A stretch of 64,000 nucleotides of DNA from Amphiduros pacificus (lineage: Eukaryota; Annelida; Polychaeta; Phyllodocida; Hesionidae). The stretch's first letter is position 1, and every line of letters starts with the position of its first letter. The notes under the pieces are model-generated. The model had not been told where the DNA came from. It ran no database searches and saw only the letters and a list, made by a program, of their open reading frames with translations. Of the stretch, positions 15,001 through 27,500 are shown one piece after another. The translations under genes and the position numbers were made by a program. The stretch covers positions 26,127,386-26,191,385 of the forward strand of contig OX439001.1 of NCBI GenBank assembly GCA_949316495.1, in the 5' to 3' direction.

Positions 15001-18000
15001 TGCAAGGAGTCAGGCTAAATTGGCTCAGTAGTGACTCCAAAGAGTCAGACTAAATGGTTCAATAGTGATTCCAAAGAGTCAGGTGAAATGGTTCAATAGT
15101 GATTCCAAAGAGTCAGGTGAAATGGTTCAGTCGTGATTGCAAGGAGTCAGGCTAAATACATCAGTCGTGATTCCAAAGAGTCAGACTAAATGGTTCAATA
15201 GTGATTCCAAAGAGTCAGGTGAAATGGTTCAATAGTGATTCCAAAGAGTCAGGTGAAATGGTTCAATAGTGATTCCAAAGAGTCAGGTGAAATGGGTCAG
15301 TCATGATTCCAAAGAGTCATGTGAAATGGTTCAGTCGTGATTCCAAATAGTCAGGTGAAATGGTTCAGTTGTGATTCCAAATAGTCAGGTGAAATGGTTC
15401 AGTTGTGATTCCAAATAGTCAGGTGAAATGGTTCAAAAGTGATTGCAAGGAGTCAGGCTAAATACATCAGTCGTGATTCCAAAGAGTCAGGTGAAATGGT
15501 TCAAGAGTTCCAAAGAATCAGGTGAAATGGTTCAGTCGTGATTCCAATGAGTCAGGCTAAATAGATCAGTCGTGATTCCAAAGAGTCATGAAAAATGGAG
15601 CAGTACTGATTGCAAGGAGTCAGGCTAAATTGGCTCAGTAGTGATTCCAAAGAGTCAGACTAAATGGTTCAATAGTGATTCCAAAGAGTCAGGTGAAATG
15701 GTTCAGTCGTGATTCCAAATAGTCAGGTGAAATGGTTCAATAGTGATTGCAAGGAGTCAGGCTAAATACATCAGTCGTGATTCCAAAGAGTCAGGTGAAA
15801 TGGTTCAATAGTGATTCCAAAGAGTCAGGTGAAATGGTTCAGTCGTGATTCCAAAGAGTCAGACTAAATAGATCAGTCGTGATTCCAAAGAGTCATGAAA
15901 AATGGATCAGTAGTGATTGCAAGGAGTCAGGCTAAATTGGTTCAGTAGTGATTCCAAAGAGTCAGACTAAATGGTTCAATAGTGATTCCAAAGAGTCAGG
16001 TGAAATGGTTCAGTCGTGATTCCAAATAGTCAGGTGAAATGGTTCAATAGTGATTGCAAGGAGTCAGGCTAAATACATCAGTCGTGATTCCAAAGAGTCA
16101 GGTGAAATGGTTCAATAGTGATTCCAAAGAATTAGGTGAAATGGTTCAGTCGTGATTCCAATGAGTCAGGCTAAATAGATCAGTCGTGATTCCAATGAGT
16201 CAGGCTAAATAGATCAGTCGTGATTCCAAAGAGTCAGGAAAAATGGATCAGTAGTGATTGCAAGGAGTCAGGCTAAATTGGTTCAGTAGTGATTCCAAAG
16301 AGTCAGACTAAATGGTTCAATAGTGATTCCAAAGAGTCAGGTGAAATGGTTCAGTCGTGATTCCAAATAGTCAGGTGAAATGGTTCAATAGTGATTGCAA
16401 GGAGTCAGGCTAAATACATCAGTCGTGATTCCAAAGAGTCAGGCTAAATGGTTCAATAGTGATTCCAAAGAGTCAGGTGAAATGGTTCAGTCGTGATTCC
16501 AAATAGTCAGGTGAAATGGTTCAATAGTGATTGCAAGGAGTCAGGCTAAATACATCAGTCGTGATTCCAAAGAGTGTGACTAAATGGTTCAATAGTGAAT
16601 CCAAAGAGTCAGGTGAAATGGTTCAATAGTGATTCCAAAGAGTCAGATGAAATGGTTCAGTCGTGATTCCAAATAGTCAGGTGAAGTGGTTCAATAGTGA
16701 TTGCAAGGAGTCATTCTAAATAGATCGATCGTGATTTCAAAGATTCATTCTAAATAGATCAGACTTGATTACAAAGAGTCAGACTAAATGGTTCAGAAGT
16801 GATTCCAAAGAGTCAGGCTAAATTGGCACAGTAGTGATTCCAAAGAGTCAGGCAAAATAATTGTCGTAATTCCAAAGAGTCAGGTGAAATGGTTCAATAG
16901 TGATTCCAAAGAGTAAGGTGAAATGGTTCAATAGTGATTCCAAAGAGTCAGGTGAAATGGTTCAATAGTGATTCCAAAGAGTCAGGTGAAATGGTTCAAT
17001 AGTGATTCCACAGAGTCAGGTGAAATGGTTCAAAAGTGATTCCAAAGAGTCGGGTAACATTGTTCAGTCATGATTTCAAAGAGTCAGGTGAAATAGTTCA
17101 ATAGTGATTCCAAAGAGTCAGGTGAAATGGTTCAATAGTGATTCCAAAGAGTCAGGCTAAATGGTTGTCGTGATCCCAAAGAGTCAGGTGAATTGGTTCA
17201 ATAGTGATTGCAAGGAGCTAGGCTAAATAGATCAGTCGTGATTTAAGAGTCAGGCTAAATAGATCAGTCTTGATTCCAAAGAGTCAGACTAAATGGATTA
17301 GTAGTGATTCCAAAGAGTAAGGCTAAATTGGCTTAGTATCGATTCCAAAGAGTCAGGATAAATGTTTCAGTCGTGATTTCAAAGAGTCAGGTGAAATAGT
17401 TCAATAGTGATTCCAAAGAGTCAGGTGAAGTGGTTCAATAGTGATTCCAAAGAGTCAGGTGAAATGGTTCAATAGTGATTCCAAAGAGTCAGGTGAAGTG
17501 GTTCAATAGTGATTCCAAAGAGTCGGTGAACATTGTTCAGTCGTGATTTCAAAGAGTCAGGTGAAATGGATAAATAGTGATTCCAAAGAGTCAGGTGAAA
17601 TGGTTCAGTCTTGATTCCAAAGAGACAGGTGAATTGGTTCAGTCGTGATTCCAAAGAGTCAGGTGAAATGGTTCAATAGTGATTGCAAGGAGTCAGGCTA
17701 AATAGATCAGTCGTGATTTAAAAGAGTCAGGTTAAATAGATCAGTCTTGATTCCAAAGAGTCAGACTAAATGGTTTAGTAGTGATTCCAAAGAGTCAGGA
17801 TAAATGGTTCAGTCGTGATTCCAAAGAGTCAGGTGAAATGGTTCAGTCGTGATTTCAAAGAGTCAGTTGAAATGGTTCAATAGTGATTCCAAAGAGTCGT
17901 GTAACATTGTTCAGTCATGATTACAAAGAGTTAGGTGAAATGGTTCAGTCGTGATTCCAAAGCGTCAGGTAAAATGGTTCAATAGTGATTGCAAGGAGTC

Positions 18001-18008
18001 AGGCTAAA
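1..18008. repeat. 34-bp satellite, left (monomeric/mosaic) block
   Basis: Tandem 34-bp monomers read roughly CCAAAGAGTCAGGTGAAATG followed by GTTCAATAGTGATT, with recurrent sub-variants (AGGCTAAATACATCAGTC, AGACTAAATGG, GGGTAACATTG, GATTGCAAGGAGTC). Some monomers are shortened to about 32 bp (GGCTAAATGGTTGTCGT type). Monomers differ from neighbours by several bases, but multi-monomer blocks recur at a distance: the opening 395 bases reappear near 4,684-5,070, and a block with GAAGGGGTTCAATAGTG and ATTCTAAATAGATCGGTCG recurs near 745, 1,555, 5,085, 5,420 and 6,165. The array runs off the left edge of the window. Only short chance open frames occur (for example 11,903-12,142). No gene is seen. 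Confidence 0.97.
402..727 (-). mobile_element. tRNA-derived SINE inserted in the satellite
   Basis: Read on the minus strand, the element starts with a tRNA-like head holding an A box (TGGCGCAGTTGG, 704-715) and a perfect B box (GGTTCGAATCC, 640-650), the internal RNA polymerase III promoter. A central non-tRNA body follows, and it ends in a CAAA repeat tail (402-425). It is flanked by 14-bp direct repeats, CGTGATTCCAAAGA, at 388-401 and 728-741. The paralogous satellite block near 5,054 has the same site empty, so these are true target-site duplications. The body looks full length (326 bp). Related copies lie at 41,866-42,140, about 42,485-42,700 and 60,775-61,030. I do not name the family. 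Confidence 0.93.
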
Positions 18009-18219
18009 CATACACTGAAAGGCTCCAGAAATTAGACCTGCCCAGCATGTACTACAGAAGAGCACGTGGAGACCTAATTAAGGTAGATAAACATTTGAAT
18101 GGGCACTACTCAGTGGATTTTTAATATATGGATCTTGCCCAAGGGCGCACCACCCGAGGACATGGTCTAAAGCTGAAGAAATCCACTGCACGCAAAGCTG
18201 TTCAGACTAATTAACTTCT
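18009..18219 (+). mobile_element. LINE (non-LTR retrotransposon) 3' fragment, first part
   Basis: Translation in the frame of 18,010 gives RLQKLDLPSMYYRRARGDLI, then a stop, then TTRGHGLKLKKSTARKA in the same frame. This is the conserved C-terminal tail of many LINE reverse-transcriptase ORFs (RGD..., then TRGH..K). The copy is 5' truncated, starting directly inside the satellite, as is usual for LINEs. The ORF stops at the end of an inserted repeat block and resumes at 21,325. At least one in-frame stop makes it a dead copy. Confidence 0.85.
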
Positions 18220-20500
18220 GAATGTGATATAGTACCATAAAAGTGTAAACAACGTCAGGCGCGATTTAGACATCTTATACTCTTTTTGTCACTTACTATC
18301 CAAGATTGGCTAATATCTTGGCTTGTAGTGAACATTTTTTCAATCTGAAAAGTCCTATCAGTATCTAAACATCATAAGAATCATGAAATAAGAGATATAT
18401 AAGAGATCTGAATGTGATATAGTACCATAAAAGTGTAAAAAACACCAGGCGCGATTTAGACATTTTATACTCTTTTTGTGACTTATTATCCAAGATTTGC
18501 TAATATCTTGGCTTGTAGTGAACATTTTTTCAATCTGAAAAGTCCTATCAGTATCTTAACATCATAAGAATCATGGAATAAGAGATATATAAGAGATCTG
18601 AATGTTATATAGTACCATAAAAGTGTAAAAAACGTCAGGCGCGATTTAGACATTTTATACTCTTTTTGTCACTTACTATCCAAGATTGGCTAATATCTTG
18701 GCTTGTAGTGAACATTTTTTCAATCTGAAAAGTCCTATCAGTATCTAAACATCGTAAGAATCATGGAATAAGAGATGTCTAAGAGATCTGAGTGTTATAT
18801 AGTACCATAAAAGTGTAAAAAACGTCAGGCATGATTTAAACATTTTATATTTTTTTTGTGACTTACTATCCAAGATTTGCTAATATCTTGGCTTGTAGAG
18901 AACATTATTTCAATCTGAAAGGTTCTATCAGTATCTTAACATCATAAGAATCATGGAATAAGAGATGTCTAAGAGATCTGAGTGTTATATAGTACCATAA
19001 AAGTGTAAAAAACGTCAGGCATGATTTAAACATTTTATATTTTTTGTGTGACTTACTATCCAAGATTTGCTAATATCTTAGCTTGTAGTGAATATTTTTT
19101 CAATCTGAAAAGTCCTATCAGTATCTAAACATCATAAGAATCATGAAATAAGCGATATATAAGAGATCTGAATGTGATATAGTACCATAAAAGTGTAAAA
19201 AACGTCAGGCGCGATTTAGACATCTTATACTCTTTTTGTCACTTACTATCCAAGATTGGCTAATATCTTGGCTTGTAGTGAACATTTTTTCAATCTGAAA
19301 AGTCCTATCAGTATCTAAACATCATAAGAATCATGAAATAAGAGATATATAAGAGATCTGAATGTGATATAGTACCATAAAAGTGTAAAAAACACCAGGC
19401 GCGATTTAGACATTTTATACTCTTTTTGTCACTTACTATCCAAGATTGGCTAATATCTTGGCTTGTAGTGAACATTTTTTCAATCTGAAAAGTCCTATCA
19501 GTATCTAAACATCGTAAGAATCATGGAATAAGAGATGTCTAAGAGATCTGAGTGTTATATAGTACCATAAATTGGTAAAAAACGTCAGGCGTGATTTAAA
19601 CATTTTATATTTTTTGTGTGACTTACTATCCAAGATTTGCTAATATCTTGGCTTAATTGTAGTGAACATTATTTCAATCTGAAAAGTTCTATCAGTATCT
19701 TAACATCATAAGAATCATGGAATAAGAGATATATAAGAGATCTGAGTGTTATATAGTACCATAAAAGTGTAAAAAACGTCAGGCGTGATTTAAACATTTT
19801 ATATTTTTTGTGTGACTTACTATCCAAGATTTGCTAATATCTTGGCTTGTAGTGAACATTATTTCAATCTGAAAAGTTCTATCAGTATCTAAACATCATA
19901 AGAATCATGGAATAAGAGATATCTATGAGATCTGAATGATATATAGTACCATAAAAGTGTAAAAAACGTCAGGCGCGATTTAAACATTTTATACTCTTTT
20001 TGTGACTTATTATCCAAGATTTGCTAATATCTTGGCTTGTAGTGAACATTTTTTCAATCTGAAAAGTCCTATCAGTATCTAAACATCATAGGAATCATGA
20101 AATAAGAGATATATAAGAGATCTGAATGTTATATAGTACCATAAAAGTGTAAAAAACGTCAGGCGCGATTTAGACATTTTATACTCTTTTTGTCACTTAC
20201 TATCCAAGATTGGCTAATATCTTGGCTTGTAGTGAACATTTTTTCAATCTGAAAAGTCCTATCAGTATCTTAACATCATAAGAATCATGGAATAAGAGAT
20301 ATATAAGAGATCTGAGTGTTATATAGTACCATAAAAGTGTAAAAAACGCCAGGCGCGATTTAGACATTTTATACTCTTTTTGTCACTTACTATCCAAGAT
20401 TGGCTAATATCTTGGCTTGTAGTGAACATTTTTTCAATCTGAAAAGTCCTATCAGTATCTAAACATCATAAGAATCATGAAATAAGAGATATCTAAGAGA
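18217..20500. repeat. 190-bp tandem repeat, 12 copies
   Basis: Twelve units of 190 bp (one of 194 bp, with a 4-bp AATT insertion near 19,655). The anchor AACGTCAGGC or AACACCAGGC falls at 18,251, 18,441, 18,631, 18,821, 19,011, 19,201, 19,391, 19,581, 19,775, 19,965, 20,155 and 20,345. Unit variants alternate: GTCACTT with GATTGGC versus GTGACTT with GATTTGC. Units 1-2 match units 6-7, including the rare AACACC variant, which points to duplication of a five-unit (950 bp) block. The array forms the left part of the insert that splits the LINE. Confidence 0.96.
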
Positions 20501-21324
20501 TTTAAACAGAAACCTTGTTTTGCTCAGATGACACAATAAAGCTCCTGCTTACACATGCTTGCCCTACAATTGAGAGTGTCAGATACATATATTCAAAGCA
20601 TGAAGAATGTTATGAACTTCATGTTTACACAAGGGGTTTGTGGCAGGAAACACTTAATTATTACCAGATAACAATCCCCCACTGGTTCACCATTTCAAAT
20701 TTTAAGGAGTGGCAACGTGCATATCATGCTTCAATTATCTACAGTGCAAGTAAACATACAGTATATGTAGGTTTACTTACATCATATATAACCATAAGTA
20801 AACTTAGAAAGTATAAAAATGTTTACATTCACAGTTCATAAACAAGACTAAACGTATGCAGTATACAAAGGTTTCCAATATCGTACCTAATCAGAGGTAA
20901 ACATATTAAGTTTAGAGATGTATATGTAGACAGTGCATAAACAGTGTTAAACATATGCTGTATATGAATGTTAGCTTATGTCATTCACAACCAGAAGTAA
21001 ACTTTAAAAGTATAGACATGTTTACACACAAAGTTGATAAACAGGAGCATACTTACACATTACACAAAAGTTTATTTTTATCATATATAACCAGAAGTAA
21101 ACTAAAGATGTATATGACAGTTTACTCATAGCATACCTAATCAGGAGTAAACTGTTGAATTCTAGCAAAGCTAAATATGATGATAAAGTTTAGGATGCTT
21201 TACGCTGCCAGTTTAGTCTTGTGGTTACTGATATGTAGTTTACATATGTATATCTGAAACTTGAAGTATAAGAGGTCTTAAACATATAGAGGATATCTTT
21301 GATTATATGGATCTTGGCACAGTG
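20501..21324. other. Right part of the LINE-splitting insert; no gene recognised
   Basis: AT-rich sequence between the 190-bp array and the second LINE part. It includes a degenerate repeat of about 100 bp (listed separately). An open frame at 20,515-20,841 has no domain or motif that I recognise and partly overlaps the degenerate repeat, so I do not call it a gene. The right end, GGCACAGTG, is followed by TAACTTCT. The same octamer is at 18,212-18,219, suggesting a 7-8 bp target-site duplication around the whole 3.1-kb insert. I see no convincing terminal inverted repeat. Confidence 0.6.
20760..21155. repeat. Degenerate ~100-bp tandem repeat
   Basis: The motif AACCAGAAGTAAAC or a close variant recurs at about 20,791, 20,890, 20,990 and 21,090, with a half-period copy at 21,140. 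Surrounding blocks also align: AAGTATAGACATGTTTAC and GATAAACA, each with substitutions. Spacing is 99-100 bp with a final 50-bp step. Copies are far more diverged than those of the adjacent 190-bp array, so this is an older array within the same insert. Confidence 0.7.
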
Positions 21325-21556
21325 TAACTTCTTTGGAGAGCGTGTAGTAAATTCTTGAAATAGCCTCCAAGAGAATGTAATTACTGCACCAAGTGTGAAC
21401 TGTTTCAAGTCCAGACTAGACAGACATTGGCGCAAGCATAGGTACATCCAGTCTCCTGTGCATGCCCAGTACCTAACATCGAACAAAAGAGTGAGCCATC
21501 TTCTAAACGGCTAAAAGCTGACAAGAGAAGAAGAGGATATGTATGTATGTATGTAA
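21325..21556 (+). mobile_element. LINE 3' fragment, second part and 3' tail
   Basis: The frame resumes with FFGERVVNS, a stop, then NSLQENVITAPSVNCFKSRL and DRHW, the typical end of LINE ORF2 proteins (RVV..WN.LP..V..A.S...FK..LD..W). It closes with a short 3' UTR and a TGTA tetranucleotide tail at 21,539-21,554. The satellite resumes at once with AAATAGATCAG. A TAAA at 18,005-18,008 and again at 21,554-21,557 is a possible short target-site duplication. Removing the LINE and its insert would restore an uninterrupted satellite monomer. Confidence 0.85.
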
Positions 21557-24500
21557 ATAGATCAGTCGTGATTTCAAAGAGTCAGACTAAATGGTTCAGT
21601 AGTGATTACAAGGAGTCAGGCTAAATTGGCTCAGTCGTGATTCCAAAGAGTCAGGTGAAATGGTTCAGTCGTGATTCCAAAGAGTCAGGTGAAATGGTTC
21701 AGTCGTGATTACAAAGAGTCAGGCGAAGTGGTTCAATAGTGATTGCAAGGAGTCAGTCTAAATAGATCAGTCATGATTCCAAAGAGTCAGGTGAAATGGT
21801 TCAATAGTGATTCCAAAGAGTCACGTGAAATGGTTCAATAGTGATTCCAAAGAGTCGGGTAACATGGTTCAGTCGTGGTTCCAAAGAGATAGGTGAAATG
21901 GTTAAATAGTTATTCCAAAGAGTCGGGTAACATGGTTCAGTCGTGATTCCAATGAGTCAGACTAAATGGTTCAGTAGTGATTCCAAAGAGTCAGGCTAAA
22001 TTGGCTCAGTAGCAATTCCAAAGAGTCAGGCTAAATGGTTGTCGTAATTCCAAAACATCAGGTGAAATGGTTCAATAGTGATTCCAAAGAGTCGGGTAAC
22101 ATGGTTCTGTCGTAATTCTAAAACGTCAGGTGAAATGGTTCAATAGTGATTCCAAAGGGTCTAGTGAAATGGTTCAATAGTGATTCCAAAGAGTCAGGTG
22201 AAATGGTTCAATAGTGATTCCAAAGAGTCGGGTAACATTGTTCAGTCGTGATCCCAAAGAGTCAGGTGAATTGGTTCAGTCGTGATTCCAAAGAATCAGG
22301 TGAAATGGTTCAATAGTGATTGCAAGGAGTCAGGCTAAATAGATCAGTCGTGATTTCAAAGAGTCAGGCTAAAAAGATCAGTCTTGATACCAAAGATTCA
22401 GACTAAATGGTTCAGTAGTGATTCCAAAGAGTCAGGCTATATTGGCTCAGTAGCGATTCCAAAGAGTCAGGCTAAATGGTTGTCGTGATTCCAAATAGTC
22501 AGGTGAAATGGTTCAATAGTGATTCCAAAGAGCCGGGTAACATTGTTCAGTCGTGATTCCAAAGAGTCAGGCTATTATTGGCTCAGTAGCGATTCCAAAG
22601 AGTCAGGCTAAATGGTTGTCGTGATTCCAAATAGTCAGGTGAAATGGTTCAATAGTGATTCCAAAGAGCCGGGTAACATTGTTCAGTCGTGATTCCAAAG
22701 AGTCAGGTGAATTGGTTCAGTCGTGATTCCAAAGAGTCAGGTGAAATGGTTCAATAGTGATTGCAAGGAGTCAGGCTAAATAGATCAGTCGTGATTTCAA
22801 AGAGTCAGGCTAAATAGATCAGTCATGATTCCAAAGAGTCAGACTAAATGGTTCAGTAGTGATTCCAAAGAATCAGGCTAAATTGGCTCAGTAGGGATTC
22901 CAAAGAGTCAGGCTAAATGGTTGTCGTGATTCCAAAGAGTCAGGTGAAATGGTTCAATAGTGATTCCAAAGAGTCAGGTGAAATGGTTCAATAGTGATTC
23001 CAAAGAGTCAGTTCAGAAGTGATTCCAAAGAGTCAGGTGAAATGGTTCAGTCGCGAATCCAGAGAGTCAGGTGAAATGGTTCAGTCGTGACTCCAAAGAG
23101 TCAGTTGAAGTGGTTCAATAGTGATTGCAAGGAGTCAGTCTAAACAGATCAGTCATGATTCCAAAGAGTAAGGAAAAATGGTTCAGTAGTGATTGCAAGG
23201 AGTCAGGCTAAATACATCAGTCATGATTCCAAAGAGTCAGGCTAAATAGATCAGTCGTGATTCCAAAGAGTCAGGCTAAATAGATCAGTCGTGATTCCAA
23301 AAAATCAGACTAAATGGCTCAGTCGTGATTCCAAAGAGTCAGGTGAAATGGTTCAGTCGTGATTCCAAAGAGTCAGGTGAAATGGTTCAGTCTTGATTCC
23401 AAAGAGTCAGTTGAAATGGTTCAAAAGTGATTCCAAATAGTCAGGTGAAATGGTTCAATAGTGATTCCAAAGAGTCAGGTGAAATGGTTCAGTCGTGATT
23501 CCAAAGAGATAGGTGAAATGGTTAAATAGTTATTCCAAAGAGTCGGGTAACATGGTTCAGTCGTGATTCCAATGAGTCAGACTAAATGGTTCAGTAGTGA
23601 TTCCAAAGAGTCAGGCTAAATTGGCTCAGTAGCAATTCCAAAGAGTCAGGCTAAATGGTTGTCGTAATTCCAAAACATCAGGTGAAATGGTTCAATAGTG
23701 ATTCCAAAGAGTCGGGTAACATGGTTCTGTCGTAATTCTAAAACGTCAGGTGAAATGGTTCAATAGTGATTCCAAAGGGTCTAGTGAAATGGTTCAATAG
23801 TGATTCCAAAGAGTCAGGTGAAATGGTTCAATAGTGATTCCAAAGAGTCGGGTAACATTGTTCAGTCGTGATCCCAAAGAGTCAGGTGAATTGGTTCAGT
23901 CGTGATTCCAAAGAATCAGGTGAAATGGTTCAATAGTGATTGCAAGGAGTCAGGCTAAATAGATCAGTCGTGATTTCAAAGAGTCAGGCTAAAAAGATCA
24001 GTCTTGATACCAAAGATTCAGACTAAATGGTTCAGTAGTGATTCCAAAGAGTCAGGCTATATTGGCTCAGTAGCGATTCCAAAGAGTCAGGCTAAATGGT
24101 TGTCGTGATTCCAAATAGTCAGGTGAAATGGTTCAATAGTGATTCCAAAGAGCCGGGTAACATTGTTCAGTCGTGATTCCAAAGAGTCAGGCTATTATTG
24201 GCTCAGTAGCGATTCCAAAGAGTCAGGCTAAATGGTTGTCGTGATTCCAAATAGTCAGGTGAAATGGTTCAATAGTGATTCCAAAGAGCCGGGTAACATT
24301 GTTCAGTCGTGATTCCAAAGAGTCAGGTGAATTGGTTCAGTCGTGATTCCAAAGAGTCAGGTGAAATGGTTCAATAGTGATTGCAAGGAGTCAGGCTAAA
24401 TAGATCAGTCGTGATTTCAAAGAGTCAGGCTAAATAGATCAGTCATGATTCCAAAGAGTCAGACTAAATGGTTCAGTAGTGATTCCAAAGAATCAGGCTA

Positions 24501-27500
24501 AATTGGCTCAGTAGGGATTCCAAAGAGTCAGGCTAAATGGTTGTCGTGATTCCAAAGAGTCAGGTGAAATGGTTCAATAGTGATTCCAAAGAGTCAGGTG
24601 AAATGGTTCAATAGTGATTCCAAAGAGTCAGTTCAGAAGTGATTCCAAAGAGTCAGGTGAAATGGTTCAGTCGCGAATCCAGAGAGTCAGGTGAAATGGT
24701 TCAGTCGTGACTCCAAAGAGTCAGTTGAAGTGGTTCAATAGTGATTGCAAGGAGTCAGTCTAAACAGATCAGTCATGATTCCAAAGAGTAAGGAAAAATG
24801 GTTCAGTAGTGATTGCAAGGAGTCAGGCTAAATACATCAGTCATGATTCCAAAGAGTCAGGCTAAATAGATCAGTCGTGATTCCAAAGAGTCAGGCTAAA
24901 TAGATCAGTCGTGATTCCAAAAAATCAGACTAAATGGCTCAGTCGTGATTCCAAAGAGTCAGGTGAAATGGTTCAGTCGTGATTCCAAAGAGTCAGGTGA
25001 AATGGTTCAGTCTTGATTCCAAAGAGTCAGTTGAAATGGTTCAAAAGTGATTCCAAATAGTCAGGTGAAATGGTTCAATAGTGATTCCAAAGAGTCAGGT
25101 GAAATGGTTCAGTCGTGATTCCAAAGAGATAGGTGAAATGGTTAAATAGTTATTCCAAAGAGTCGGGTAACATGGTTCAGTCGTGATTCCAATGAGTCAG
25201 ACTAAATGGTTCAGTAGTGATTCCAAAGAGTCAGGCTAAATTGGCTCAGTAGCAATTCCAAAGAGTCAGGCTAAATGGTTGTCGTAATTCCAAAACATCA
25301 GGTGAAATGGTTCAATAGTGATTCCAAAGAGTCGGGTAACATGGTTCTGTCGTAATTCTAAAACGTCAGGTGAAATGGTTCAATAGTGATTCCAAAGGGT
25401 CTAGTGAAATGGTTCAATAGTGATTCCAAAGAGTCAGGTGAAATGGTTCAATAGTGATTCCAAAGAGTCGGGTAACATTGTTCAGTCGTGATCCCAAAGA
25501 GTCAGGTGAATTGGTTCAGTCGTGATTCCAAAGAATCAGGTGAAATGGTTCAATAGTGATTGCAAGGAGTCAGGCTAAATAGATCAGTCGTGATTTCAAA
25601 GAGTCAGGCTAAAAAGATCAGTCTTGATACCAAAGATTCAGACTAAATGGTTCAGTAGTGATTCCAAAGAGTCAGGCTATATTGGCTCAGTAGCGATTCC
25701 AAAGAGTCAGGCTAAATGGTTGTCGTGATTCCAAATAGTCAGGTGAAATGGTTCAATAGTGATTCCAAAGAGCCGGGTAACATTGTTCAGTCGTGATTCC
25801 AAAGAGTCTGGCTATTATTGGCTCAGTAGCGATTCCAAAGAGTCAGGCTAAATGGTTGTCGTGATTCCAAATAGTCAGGTGAAATGGTTCAATAGTGATT
25901 CCAAAGAGCCGGGTAACATTGTTCAGTCGTGATTCCAAAGAGTCAGGTGAATTGGTTCAGTCGTGATTCCAAAGAGTCAGGTGAAATGGTTCAATAGTGA
26001 TTGCAAGGAGTCAGGCTAAATAGATCAGTCGTGATTTCAAAGAGTCAGGCTAAATAGATCAGTCATGATTCCAAAGAGTCAGACTAAATGGTTCAGTAGT
26101 GATTCCAAAGAATCAGGCTAAATTGGCTCAGTAGGGATTCCAAAGAGTCAGGCTAAATGGTTGTCGTGATTCCAAAGAGTCAGGTGAAATGGTTCAATAG
26201 TGATTCCAAAGAGTCAGGTGAAATGGTTCAATAGTGATTCCAAAGAGTCAGTTCAGAAGTGATTCCAAAGAGTCAGGTGAAATGGTTCAGTCGCGAATCC
26301 AGAGAGTCAGGTGAAATGGTTCAGTCGTGACTCCAAAGAGTCAGTTGAAGTGGTTCAATAGTGATTGCAAGGAGTCAGTCTAAACAGATCAGTCATGATT
26401 CCAAAGAGTAAGGAAAAATGGTTCAGTAGTGATTGCAAGGAGTCAGGCTAAATACATCAGTCATGATTCCAAAGAGTCAGGCTAAATAGATCAGTCGTGA
26501 TTCCAAAGAGTCAGGCTAAATAGATCAGTCGTGATTCCAAAAAATCAGACTAAATGGTTCAGTCGTGATTCCAAAGAGTCAGGTGAAATGGTTCAGTCGT
26601 GATTCCAAAGAGTCAGGTGAAATGGTTCAGTCGTGATTCCAAAGAGTCAGTTGAAATGGTTCAAAAGTGATTCCAAATAGTCAGGTGAAATGGTTAAATA
26701 GTTATTCCAAAGAGTCGGGTAACATGGTTCAGTCGTGATTCCAATGAGTCAGACTAAATGGTTCAGTAGTGATTCCAAAGAGTCAGGCTAAATTGGCTCA
26801 GTAGCAATTCCAAAGAGTCAGGCTAAATGGTTGTCGTAATTCCAAAACATCAGGTGAAATGGTTCAATAGTGATTCCAAAGAGTCGGGTAACATGGTTCT
26901 GTCGTAATTCTAAAACGTCAGGTGAAATGGTTCAATAGTGATTCCAAAGGGTCTAGTGAAATGGTTCAATAGTGATTCCAAAGAGTCAGGTGAAATGGTT
27001 CAATAGTGATTCCAAAGAGTCGGGTAACATTGTTCAGTCGTGATCCCAAAGAGTCAGGTGAATTGGTTCAGTCGTGATTCCAAAGAATCAGGTGAAATGG
27101 TTCAATAGTGATTGCAAGGAGTCAGGCTAAATAGATCAGTCGTGATTTCAAAGAGTCAGGCTAAAAAGATCAGTCTTGATACCAAAGATTCAGACTAAAT
27201 GGTTCAGTAGTGATTCCAAAGAGTCAGGCTATATTGGCTCAGTAGCGATTCCAAAGAGTCAGGCTAAATGGTTGTCGTGATTCCAAATAGTCAGGTGAAA
27301 TGGTTCAATAGTGATTCCAAAGAGCCGGGTAACATTGTTCAGTCGTGATTCCAAAGAGTCAGGCTATTATTGGCTCAGTAGCGATTCCAAAGAGTCAGGC
27401 TAAATGGTTGTCGTGATTCCAAATAGTCAGGTGAAATGGTTCAATAGTGATTCCAAAGAGCCGGGTAACATTGTTCAGTCGTGATTCCAAAGAGTCAGGT

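Noticed and set aside
20515-20841. 108-codon plus-strand frame in the LINE-splitting insert
   Set aside because: No motif recognised. It overlaps the degenerate 100-bp repeat and has no signs of a gene around it.
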